Assembly (NCBI GenBank): GCA_007117575.1
Contig: SKGH01000002.1
Span: 1 to 6,451 of the forward strand
DNA: 6,451 nt
Direction: 5' to 3'
From: Candidatus Kaiserbacteria bacterium
GTDB lineage: Bacteria; Patescibacteriota; Minisyncoccia; Phycocordibacterales; UBA918
Shown here: one piece after another, positions 1-6,230 of the stretch
Layout: each line of letters begins with the position of its first letter
How positions within the stretch are numbered: the first letter of the stretch is position 1
The notes under the pieces: model-generated
What the model was told of the DNA's origin: nothing
The model's database searches: none
The model's input: only the letters and a program-made list of their open reading frames with translations
Made by a program: the position numbers and the translations under genes

Positions 1-122
1 ACGAAAGAATATAAATGATCACGGAAACTGGAGCTGGGTGAGGGGTACTTGGTGGTACGATGAAAGGTTTGAGTGACGAAAGCAACAAAGAAATTCGCCA
101 AACGCGTAAGTCCTGGTATTAA
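1..122 (+). other. Unresolved left edge; possible 3' tail of a truncated gene
   Basis: No complete gene is visible. Two short open stretches compete. The frame starting at base 2 is open from the window edge to TGA at 74-76 and would give a tryptophan-rich tail ending in GTWWYDERFE. A second frame has an ATG at 60 and a TAA at 120-122 and would give a 20-residue peptide ending in IRQTRKSWY; it could also be the C-terminal end of a longer protein if there were a frameshift near base 40-60. The stretch is purine-rich and less AT-rich than the leader that follows, which fits coding or structured-RNA sequence more than a plain spacer. I recognise neither peptide, and the window edge prevents a decision. 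Confidence 0.25.
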
Positions 123-145
123 AAAAATGAGTAAATAGCTTTAAA

Positions 146-174
146 TACTCAAACTAATTTAAATTATTTATATT
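146..174 (+). promoter_or_regulatory. Weak candidate promoter for the sufS-like/Dsb pair
   Basis: TATATT at 169-174 could serve as a -10 box, with a poor -35 (TACTCA, 146-151) 17 bases upstream. Transcription would start about 10 bases before the ATG at 191, giving a very short leader. The whole stretch 123-190 is AT-rich, so a chance match is likely. A weak inverted repeat, GAGTA (129-133) and TACTC (146-150), overlaps the proposed -35. Confidence 0.2.
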
Positions 175-190
175 GAGACTTATATATTTT

Positions 191-1399
191 ATGGATGTAG
201 AAAAAATACGTAACGACTTCCCGTTTTTTAGTGAACAAGACCAATTGGTGTATTTTGACAACGCTTGTTCCACCTTAAAACCGGCCAAAGTTTTAGACGC
301 TATGAGTGAGTATGACCGCTTGTATTCTACTTGCGGTGGTCGTAGTATAAATCGTCTGGGGGAATGGGTCACAGAAGCGGTATCAGGGTCTAGAAAATCC
401 ATAGCTTCTTTTATTGGTGCGTCTAAACCGGAAGAAGTGGTTTTTGTACGCAATACTACCGAGGCCATAAACTTACTGGCTTATTCATTATCTTTGTCAG
501 CCGGTGATGTGGTTTTGACCAGTGACAAGGAACATAATTCAAATTTAGTACCTTGGCAACAAAAATCGTTGCGGGAGGGTATTGTGCATCAAGTGGTAGG
601 GACCGATGCTGATGGAAAGTTAGACATGGAGGCTTATCAAAAACAGTTGTCATCAGGTCGAGTTAAGTTGGTGGCTATGGTTTGGGTATCAAACCTTGAT
701 GGTGTTTCTTTTCCGGTGTCTGAAGTGGTAGAAATGGCACATAGACATGGGGCTTTGGTTTTTTTGGATGCCGCTCAAGCAGCGCCACATCATGATATAG
801 ATGTATCTAAATTAGGGGTTGATTTTTTAGCGTTTTCAGGACATAAACTCTGTGGTCCGTCAGGAATCGGGGTTCTTTATGGTAAAGAAGAGGCAATCTG
901 TCAACTAAAACCGTTTATGACTGGTGGTAGTACTGTAGAAACTGCAACTTATGATGATCATAAACTGTTGCAGTATCCGGCTATGTTTGAGGCCGGTACG
1001 CAAGATTATTCGGGTATTATAGGTTTGTCGTCTGCTGTTCGTTATGTGCAAGATATCGGAATGGAGAATATACATGAGCATGTTACCAAACTAAATGTCA
1101 GAGCCACCGAAGGGTTGTTATCTATACCAAACCTGTCTATAATTGGACCAGCAACAGCGGATCTTAGGGGCGGAATTTTATCTTTTAACATAAAAAACAC
1201 TGATATTCATGAAATAGCCATTGTGCTGGATAGGTCAGCGGGGATTATGGTTAGATCCGGCGCTCATTGTGTGCATTCGTGGTATCACAGTAGAGATATT
1301 TTTGGTTCAGTAAGAGCTTCTTTTTATTTTTATAATACTTTAAGTGAGGTAGATAAATTTGTAGAATCAGTAGAAAGCATAAGTAGTTTATATTCTTAG
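191..1399 (+). CDS. sufS: SufS-like PLP-dependent cysteine desulfurase (class V aminotransferase fold), archaeal-type subfamily
   Basis: This enzyme should take sulfur from L-cysteine, releasing alanine and leaving a persulfide on its own cysteine, to feed Fe-S cluster or tRNA thiolation pathways in the cytoplasm. From ATG 191 it has 402 residues, close to the usual SufS length of about 406. Visible landmarks are DNACSTLKP (23-31), the PLP-contacting DKEHNSN (112-118), FLDAAQ with D193 and Q196, the PLP lysine K219 in SGHKLCGP, and the catalytic C360 in RSGAHCVH, followed by R376 in a RASFYFYNT stretch. A TTG at 173 would add six residues (MRLIYF), but homologues usually begin near MDVEKIR, so ATG 191 is preferred; neither start has a Shine-Dalgarno. 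CGGRS (48-52) and the AHCVHSWYH loop differ from standard bacterial SufS and resemble archaeal relatives I recall. No SufBCD, SufE or IscU is visible. It precedes the Dsb-like gene by 8 bases, so co-transcription is likely. Confidence 0.9.
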   Translation: MDVEKIRNDFPFFSEQDQLVYFDNACSTLKPAKVLDAMSEYDRLYSTCGGRSINRLGEWVTEAVSGSRKSIASFIGASKPEEVVFVRNTTEAINLLAYSLSLSAGDVVLTSDKEHNSNLVPWQQKSLREGIVHQVVGTDADGKLDMEAYQKQLSSGRVKLVAMVWVSNLDGVSFPVSEVVEMAHRHGALVFLDAAQAAPHHDIDVSKLGVDFLAFSGHKLCGPSGIGVLYGKEEAICQLKPFMTGGSTVETATYDDHKLLQYPAMFEAGTQDYSGIIGLSSAVRYVQDIGMENIHEHVTKLNVRATEGLLSIPNLSIIGPATADLRGGILSFNIKNTDIHEIAIVLDRSAGIMVRSGAHCVHSWYHSRDIFGSVRASFYFYNTLSEVDKFVESVESISSLYS

Positions 1400-1407
1400 T
1401 CTTTTTT

Positions 1408-2346
1408 ATGTTTTGTTTTATAGCTTTAGCAGTTTTAGCGGTAATGGGTATTTTTAGTGCTACGCATCGTGTTTTGGCGAAAGAAGCTTTAGACTGTGTG
1501 ACTAGGCGAGTGACTTTTCGCCCATGCAACACCGGCTTTAGAGAAAAAGTAAAAGGTAGATTTGTTGGTGACCTACTCAAACACTCGGTTTTTTTAGCCA
1601 AAATGTTCAATAAGTATTTTGAATTATTAGCTTGGATTTTTTTTATATTGACAGTTTGGAGTTTGGTGGCAACTGTTTACGGAGGATATAATTTTTATCG
1701 CTATGGAAGCTGTGGCGGACTCAATCAGGCTGGTTTTTGCGTTCTTGACCCTACCGGAAGTGTTAACGCGGTGTCTGATGTAGATTTGTTGTCGGCTGAT
1801 ATTTTACTTCCTGAATGTTCTGGTGATGCAGAGGGAGGTTTGTTGTCTCGTATACCTCTTAATACTTCTTTGTGGCCAACCAGAAACACTGGTTCAGTAA
1901 ACGAGGTAATATTTATCGGTTGTTATGAGTGTCGTTTTACCAGAGATGCCTACCCTACCATAAGACGTTTGGTTGACAATTTTGACCCTAATTATACTTA
2001 TATTAACCACCCAACACATCCGGGAACAAGATACTTAGGACCGATAATGCAGTGTGCTTGGGAAGAGAATGAAGAAAGCTGGTGGGATCTTAATGATGCC
2101 TTGTTTGCCAGTGAAATACCTGATTTGCACGATCCTGCTTTCATAAATGGACTGCTTGAAGAGTATGGATATGACAGTTCGTCTGTAGTAGCTTGTAGTG
2201 AATCTGAAGAGATGCGTGAACTTGTTAGAAAACAGTTACAACAATCAGTAAATACAGGTATATATGGCACCCCTCTTGTGTTTATTAACGATCAGCCGAT
2301 AGTGGGGCCAAAACCATATCGGGTATATAGGTTTATGATGGATTGA
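1408..2346 (+). CDS. Membrane-anchored DsbA/thioredoxin-fold protein with N-terminal two-helix Cys-containing module
   Basis: Probably a thiol-disulfide oxidoreductase tethered to the cytoplasmic membrane. The 312 residues divide into a first hydrophobic helix (about 1-19), a strongly basic segment (20-70) with cysteines C30 and C40 in an LDC...RPC arrangement, a second helix (about 71-93), a linker with C102 and C111, and a C-terminal thioredoxin-fold domain (about 160-312). That domain has the redox motif C172-Y-E-C175 after a hydrophobic strand (VIFIG) and a cis-proline loop, G287-T-P289, followed by LVFINDQ, as in the DsbA / Thioredoxin_4 group. The basic segment argues that residues 20-70 are cytoplasmic and the redox domain is outside. 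The N-terminal module resembles archaeal membrane proteins I remember, but I cannot name the family. ATG 1408 is the first good start (in-frame stop at 1384-1386) and has no Shine-Dalgarno. It lies 8 bases after the desulfurase. No DsbB or VKOR partner is visible. The fold is fairly certain, the substrate unknown. Confidence 0.8.
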   Translation: MFCFIALAVLAVMGIFSATHRVLAKEALDCVTRRVTFRPCNTGFREKVKGRFVGDLLKHSVFLAKMFNKYFELLAWIFFILTVWSLVATVYGGYNFYRYGSCGGLNQAGFCVLDPTGSVNAVSDVDLLSADILLPECSGDAEGGLLSRIPLNTSLWPTRNTGSVNEVIFIGCYECRFTRDAYPTIRRLVDNFDPNYTYINHPTHPGTRYLGPIMQCAWEENEESWWDLNDALFASEIPDLHDPAFINGLLEEYGYDSSSVVACSESEEMRELVRKQLQQSVNTGIYGTPLVFINDQPIVGPKPYRVYRFMMD

Positions 2347-2357
2347 TATATACCCGA
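2319..2357. repeat. Perfect 11-bp inverted repeat spanning the stop codon of the Dsb-like gene
   Basis: TCGGGTATATA at 2319-2329 is the exact reverse complement of TATATACCCGA at 2347-2357, leaving a 17-base loop that contains the last codons and the TGA (2344-2346). It could form an RNA hairpin that ends or stabilises the transcript of the two-gene unit, but no T-run follows on the plus strand, so it is not a classical intrinsic terminator. The rest of the 127-base convergent spacer (to 2473) holds three ACCGG copies between 2356 and 2388 and a loose TTTAGC/GCTAAA pair (2391-2396, 2419-2424). I find no clear terminator for recG there. Confidence 0.5.
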
Positions 2358-2473
2358 CCGGAAATAATATGTACCGGCGGTAACCGGCACTTTAGCTAGC
2401 AAAATTTCTTGGCCTTGGGCTAAAACCAATCATTTCTAACACCCCGATCTTGTTAAGGGAAGTTTATAAATTC

Positions 2474-4678
2474 CTATTCTAAATGAAGTGTTTTTTCCAT
2501 TTTGGCCAATTTGTTTCTGATGGCAGGATAGCCGGAAAATTCAATATCTTCATCTACCAACTTACGAGCTTCCTCTCTCGCCGCCTCCACTAATCTTAAG
2601 TTTCGCATAGCTTCCATACCTAGGTCAGATATACCTGATTGTTTTTGTCCATAGAGATCACCGCTACCTCTAAATTGTAGGTCAAATTCTGCTAATTCGA
2701 AGCCGTTTTTAGCGGTGGTGAGAGCTTTAAGTCTGTCTTTGGTACGTGAGCTCTTGCTCTCGGTAACCGCAAAACAATAAGCTTGGTGTTCTCCGCGTAG
2801 GACCCGACCGCGTAGTTGGTGTAACTGAGCCAGTCCAAATCTTTCTGCGCCTTCGATTATGATGACTGTAGCGTTCGGTATGTTTACTCCAACTTCAACC
2901 ACTGAAGTGGCTACTAAGACGTCTATTTTATGTTCGGAAAAATTTTTCATTATTTTCTCTTTTTCACCGGGTGTCATTTTTCCGTGCAAGATGTCCAGTT
3001 TATATTTTGAAAACTCGGTTTTTTGCAAACGTTCCGCTTCAGATGTTACGTTTTTCATATATATGGTTTGTTCTATGTCCGGATCGGGTTCTTCAATGCG
3101 TGGACATATGACGTAGGCTTGTCTGCCCGAGTCCAGTTCTGAGCGTACTATTTCGTACATTTCTTTATGTTGACCGGGTCCTATCACTTTTGTGATGACG
3201 GGCTTTCGTCCTTTAGGCATTTGGTCTAATAGGGTTAGGTCAAGGTCTCCATACAGAGTCAGGGCTAAGGTTCTAGGTATGGGGGTCGCGCTCATTGACA
3301 AAAGGTGTGGCAATAGTTCATTTTTTCTGACCAGAGACATGCGTTGAGATGTGCCGAAGCGATGCTGTTCGTCAATAATCACTCCTGCCAGTCTGGCAAA
3401 TGATATTTTTTTATAGATCAAAGCATGAGTACCTATTAAAATCGGTATACTCCCGTCTTTTACCCAACGCAGAAGTTGGTTGCGAGATATTTTGGTTGGT
3501 TTGGTTTTATCAATATTTGATGGGTATTTATAACAACCTCCGGCTGTTATCAGACCGATAGATATGGGTAAATGTTTAAAATATTCAATAAAACTTTCAA
3601 AATGTTGTTTGGCAAGTATTTCGGTTGGAGCCATGTAGGCGGTTTGCAGGTTTCCAAACTTATCAGGCATTTTTATCTTGCCCGTTTTTTTACTTTCAGA
3701 GTGGTTTGAATGCTCAGCCATTGATGAAACTATCATGTAGGTCGCGGTGGCAGCGACTGCGGTCTTCCCGCTACCAACGTCACCTTCAAGCAGTCTTGAC
3801 ATGGCATTTTTCCCACACAGGTCTTTACTGATGGTTTTTATAGCTTCATTTTGCGCATTGGTTAGTTTAAACGGGAAGCGGTCAATAAATGTTTTTAGTT
3901 CTTTTTGATTTATTTTTATAGTATAGGTTGAGGCAGCGTTGCTTATAGCTCTGTCTCGAGCCCGTCTAAGTTGTATGTAAAAAATTTCTTCAAACGCAAA
4001 ACGTTTGCGTGCCACTTCAGCGTCTGAAAGCTTACGAGGAGTATGGATGAAGTGAAAAGCATCAGTTAAGGAAGGTAGGTTATAGCGTTTGAGGGTGGGG
4101 AGTGGAATAGGGTCTTCGATGTCTTTTAGGACTCCTTTAGCGAAACATTTGCGTATGGCATGGTATATCCATTTACTGGTCAAGCCTTTACTTTCTCTGT
4201 ATACGGGGTATATGGTCTCGTTATTGTCCGAATTTTCTTTAAATATAGAGTCGTGACGGTCTATGGGTAGCGCGTCCAGCCTTTCAAATTCAGGGTTAGC
4301 TAAATAGAGTTTGTCCTGACTGCCGGACACCAAGCCAGACATTTTTACATAAGTACCATCTTTTAGCATTTTAGCCAGATAGGGTTGATGGAACCATATC
4401 ACTTTCATTTTGGCGGAACCATCTTCCACCCAACCCTCGGCGATAGGTTTTTTGCTCTTCCAAGCTTTTCTGGTCTTTAAGTTACTGACTACGCCATATA
4501 TAACCGCTTCTTGACCTTTTTGTATTGAAGCGATCGAATGAACTTCATTTATGTCTTCGTAACGAGCCGGCAGGTGATACAACAGGTCTGCTACAGTTGA
4601 AATCTTTAGTTTATTTAAAGCTTTGGCCTTAGCAGTGTCAATTCGGAAATGTAAGATCAGTAAATCATTGGGGAGCAT
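2474..4678 (-). CDS. recG: ATP-dependent DNA helicase RecG
   Basis: RecG is a superfamily 2 translocase that remodels stalled forks and branched recombination intermediates by fork reversal and Holliday-junction migration. The 734-residue product (E. coli RecG has 693) shows the full order. An N-terminal helical part contains DLLYHLPARYED (31-42), followed by the wedge/OB domain (about 55-135). HTPRKLSDAEVARKRFAFEE (212-231) leads into the motor. Walker A is GDVGSGKT (299-306), then MAPTEILAKQH (349-359), GTHALI (416-421), the DEQH box (436-439) and SATPIPRT (463-470). The second RecA lobe includes ILHGKM (563-568), TSVVEVGVN (591-599) and motif VI (620-629). A C-terminal TRG-like motif is RGSGDLYGQKQSG (670-682). 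Two additions relative to E. coli lie at about 321-343 and 379-400 and resemble Parcubacteria RecG as I recall it. Motif VI reads GRVLRG, not GRVGRG. The start has no Shine-Dalgarno. It is convergent with the Dsb-like gene and divergent from the malic enzyme gene. Confidence 0.97.
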   Translation of the reverse strand: MLPNDLLILHFRIDTAKAKALNKLKISTVADLLYHLPARYEDINEVHSIASIQKGQEAVIYGVVSNLKTRKAWKSKKPIAEGWVEDGSAKMKVIWFHQPYLAKMLKDGTYVKMSGLVSGSQDKLYLANPEFERLDALPIDRHDSIFKENSDNNETIYPVYRESKGLTSKWIYHAIRKCFAKGVLKDIEDPIPLPTLKRYNLPSLTDAFHFIHTPRKLSDAEVARKRFAFEEIFYIQLRRARDRAISNAASTYTIKINQKELKTFIDRFPFKLTNAQNEAIKTISKDLCGKNAMSRLLEGDVGSGKTAVAATATYMIVSSMAEHSNHSESKKTGKIKMPDKFGNLQTAYMAPTEILAKQHFESFIEYFKHLPISIGLITAGGCYKYPSNIDKTKPTKISRNQLLRWVKDGSIPILIGTHALIYKKISFARLAGVIIDEQHRFGTSQRMSLVRKNELLPHLLSMSATPIPRTLALTLYGDLDLTLLDQMPKGRKPVITKVIGPGQHKEMYEIVRSELDSGRQAYVICPRIEEPDPDIEQTIYMKNVTSEAERLQKTEFSKYKLDILHGKMTPGEKEKIMKNFSEHKIDVLVATSVVEVGVNIPNATVIIIEGAERFGLAQLHQLRGRVLRGEHQAYCFAVTESKSSRTKDRLKALTTAKNGFELAEFDLQFRGSGDLYGQKQSGISDLGMEAMRNLRLVEAAREEARKLVDEDIEFSGYPAIRNKLAKMEKTLHLE

Positions 4679-4700
4679 AAAATATTTTGATTATTTACAT

Positions 4701-4709
4701 ATATTAGCA
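4701..4709 (-). promoter_or_regulatory. Candidate extended -10 box for recG
   Basis: Read on the minus strand, TGC followed by TAATAT (4709 down to 4701) resembles an extended -10 element and would start transcription about 15 bases before the recG ATG. No convincing -35 lies at the right distance, so this is a weak call in AT-rich DNA. Confidence 0.25.
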
Positions 4710-4758
4710 GATAATCCAAATGTTTTTGTAATTTCTGTCTGTGGCGTTAAAAAGTGAA

Positions 4759-4769
4759 CCTTTAAAAGG
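4759..4769. promoter_or_regulatory. Small palindrome CCTTTAAAAGG upstream of the malic enzyme promoter
   Basis: CCTTT and AAAGG flank a single A, giving a 5+1+5 palindrome that ends one base before the proposed -35. A second one, AATTG-ATA-CAATT (4788-4800), overlaps the proposed -10. Either could be a regulator site; neither matches an operator I can name. Confidence 0.2.
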
Positions 4770-4770
4770 C

Positions 4771-4799
4771 TTTCTATAAATAGTTTAAATTGATACAAT
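4771..4799 (+). promoter_or_regulatory. Candidate sigma-70-type promoter for the malic enzyme gene
   Basis: TGATACAAT (4791-4799) is an extended -10 with hexamer TACAAT at 4794-4799, one mismatch from TATAAT. TTTCTA at 4771-4776 is a weak -35 (three of six matches) with 17-base spacing. Transcription would start near 4806, giving a leader of about 30 bases with no Shine-Dalgarno. The extended -10 would compensate for the poor -35. Confidence 0.45.
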
Positions 4800-4836
4800 T
4801 AAAGTATACAGAAAATAATCAATTAAGTTTATAAAC

Positions 4837-6054
4837 ATGTTGCCTAAATTGCCAAAAAATAAAAAAAGTACTAAAAAAGTTACCGCCCTTAAAAGCGCAA
4901 CCGGTATTGTTGCAAAGAAAAAAGACTACAACAAACTGGCTCTCGCTCTACATAAAAAACTGGGTGGTAAGTTGGAAGTTATAACTAAAACCACTTTAGA
5001 GAGTAAAGATGACTGGAGTACTCAATATACTCCGGGTGTGGCAGCGGTATCAGCTCATTTAAATAAAAATCCTTCTGATGCGAGAAAATACACTATAAAA
5101 AAGAATACAGTTGCCGTTATTTCTGACGGTTCAGCTGTACTGGGTCTGGGAAATATAGGTCCACTTGGTGCGTTGCCGGTGATGGAGGGTAAATGTGCCA
5201 TTTTTAAAACCATGGCAGGTGTAGATGCTTTCCCGATAGTTTTAGATACCCAAGATACTTCAGAAATAATTGCCACTATCAAAGCTATAGCCCCCGGGTT
5301 TGGGGGTATAAATCTGGAAGATATATCAGCACCTAGGTGTTTTGAAATAGAGGAAAGGTTAAAAGAAGAATTATCTATACCGGTCATGCATGATGATCAG
5401 CATGGTACAGCCATAGTGGTTTTAGCTGGGCTAATCAATGCGTCCAAAGTGGTAGATAAACGTTTGGAAAAAATGAGAGTGACGATTGTGGGGTCGGGAG
5501 CTGCCGGAAGAGCAACGGCTATGCTTTTACTAAAAGCTGGCGTACACGAGATAATCATGGTTGATAGTAAAGGTATTATACATGCCGGACGACCGGGGTT
5601 AGAGCCGTACAAGAAAGAGTTGACAAGATACACCAACCCTAACGGCAGGCAAGGAGAAGTACTTGAAGCTGTTGATGGTGCGGATGTTTTAATAGGTGTG
5701 TCCGGTCCGGCCACTATTTCCAGACATCACATAGAAAAGATGGCGCCACAGGCAATAGTTTTTGCTTTGGCAAACCCTATTCCTGAGATAAGTCCCAAAG
5801 ATGCTCTGTTGGCCGGAGCTTCAGTGGTGGCTACCGGACGCAGTGATTATCCTAACCAGATAAACAACGCTTTAGTTTTTCCGGGTATTTTTCGTGGCGC
5901 TTTGGATAGAAATATAAATACCATTACCGATGAAATGAAGATCACTGCCGCTAAGAAATTGGCAAACCTAATTAAAAAACCAACTGCGGAAGAGATCATT
6001 CCTCACTTTATGACCGCTGGTCTGGTTAAGGCGGTGGCGAGTGGGGTGAAGTAG
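4837..6054 (+). CDS. Malic enzyme (NAD(P)-dependent malate dehydrogenase, decarboxylating), short bacterial type
   Basis: This cytoplasmic enzyme oxidatively decarboxylates L-malate to pyruvate and CO2 while reducing NAD+ or NADP+. The 405 residues show the whole family pattern. QYTPGVAAVS carries the catalytic tyrosine Y64. VISDGSAVLGLGNIGPLGA (95-112) leads to PVMEGK with the general-base lysine K119. Metal ligands are expected at E161, D162 (NLEDIS) and D187 (MHDDQHGTA). The dinucleotide-binding Rossmann motif is GSGAAG (219-224), with D243 at the end of the second strand, followed by ALANPIPEI (310-318) and ATGRSDYPNQINNALVFPGIFRGA (332-355). It lacks the C-terminal phosphotransacetylase-like domain of the long MaeB type. 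The first 30 or so residues are lysine-rich and extend beyond the usual start; no ATG, GTG or TTG further in fits better, so the extension is probably real. Cofactor preference cannot be settled by eye, so no symbol is given. It is divergent from recG and apparently transcribed alone. Confidence 0.95.
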   Translation: MLPKLPKNKKSTKKVTALKSATGIVAKKKDYNKLALALHKKLGGKLEVITKTTLESKDDWSTQYTPGVAAVSAHLNKNPSDARKYTIKKNTVAVISDGSAVLGLGNIGPLGALPVMEGKCAIFKTMAGVDAFPIVLDTQDTSEIIATIKAIAPGFGGINLEDISAPRCFEIEERLKEELSIPVMHDDQHGTAIVVLAGLINASKVVDKRLEKMRVTIVGSGAAGRATAMLLLKAGVHEIIMVDSKGIIHAGRPGLEPYKKELTRYTNPNGRQGEVLEAVDGADVLIGVSGPATISRHHIEKMAPQAIVFALANPIPEISPKDALLAGASVVATGRSDYPNQINNALVFPGIFRGALDRNINTITDEMKITAAKKLANLIKKPTAEEIIPHFMTAGLVKAVASGVK

Positions 6055-6100
6055 AGTAAAGTAAAAACTGGCAATATCACTTAAGATCTTCACTTTTTTT
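6046..6100 (+). terminator. Weak candidate terminator after the malic enzyme gene
   Basis: GTGAAG (6046-6051), overlapping the end of the coding region, can pair with CTTCAC (6088-6093), directly followed by seven T's (6094-6100). The 36-base loop is long and the stem short, so only the position and T-run make this attractive. The rest of the 176-base spacer up to the tRNA promoter shows no gene. Confidence 0.35.
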
Positions 6101-6191
6101 ATCGTGTGTATAGAACAGCAGAAAACAATAAAAGAAAATTAAGAAGTAAAACAGGCGATATTTATAACTTTTTACGTCTGGATTAAATAAT

Positions 6192-6220
6192 TTGAAAAGA
6201 CCAATCAAATAACGTATAGT
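6192..6220 (+). promoter_or_regulatory. Sigma-70-type promoter of tRNA-Ser
   Basis: TTGAAA at 6192-6197 matches five of six -35 consensus bases, and TATAGT at 6215-6220 matches five of six -10 bases, with the ideal 17-base spacing. The predicted start near 6227 leaves only a few bases of leader before the mature tRNA end at 6231. This is the best promoter in the window. Confidence 0.75.
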
Positions 6221-6230
6221 TACACCGTAT

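Larger units (their letters stand above)
4687..4822. repeat. 10-bp inverted element (AAATAATCAA) before both divergent genes
   Basis: AAATAATCAA occurs at 4813-4822 on the plus strand, ending 14 bases before the malic enzyme ATG, and again on the minus strand at 4696-4687, ending 8 bases before the recG ATG. Each copy therefore lies in the probable leader of its gene in the sense direction, and the pair frames the divergent spacer. It may be a shared operator or translation-related element, or a chance match in AT-rich DNA. Confidence 0.35.

Noticed and set aside
1..122. Left edge as the 3' end of a tmRNA, RNase P RNA or other structured RNA
   Set aside because: No tRNA-like 3' end or other diagnostic element is visible; only a weak GTTTG/CAAAC pairing (67-71, 99-103) was found.
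127..138. Tiny ORF ATG-AGT-AAA-TAG ahead of the desulfurase, as a leader peptide
   Set aside because: Three codons, no ribosome binding site, no attenuator structure; not distinguishable from chance.
173..190. TTG start for the desulfurase adding MRLIYF
   Set aside because: Homologues normally start near the MDVEKIR position, and there is no ribosome binding site supporting the TTG; ATG 191 is simpler.
154..653. Minus-strand open frames inside the desulfurase gene (and similar ones inside the other genes)
   Set aside because: They lie opposite strongly conserved coding sequence and give no recognisable motifs; they are shadow frames.
191..6054. Alternative genetic code with UGA as glycine, known in some CPR lineages
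   Set aside because: The Dsb-like gene ends in TGA at its expected C-terminus and no conserved glycine is encoded by TGA in any gene.
4837..6054. Long MaeB-type malic enzyme with a phosphotransacetylase-like domain, possibly truncated
   Set aside because: The 405-residue protein is complete for the short type and no phosphotransacetylase-like sequence follows the stop.
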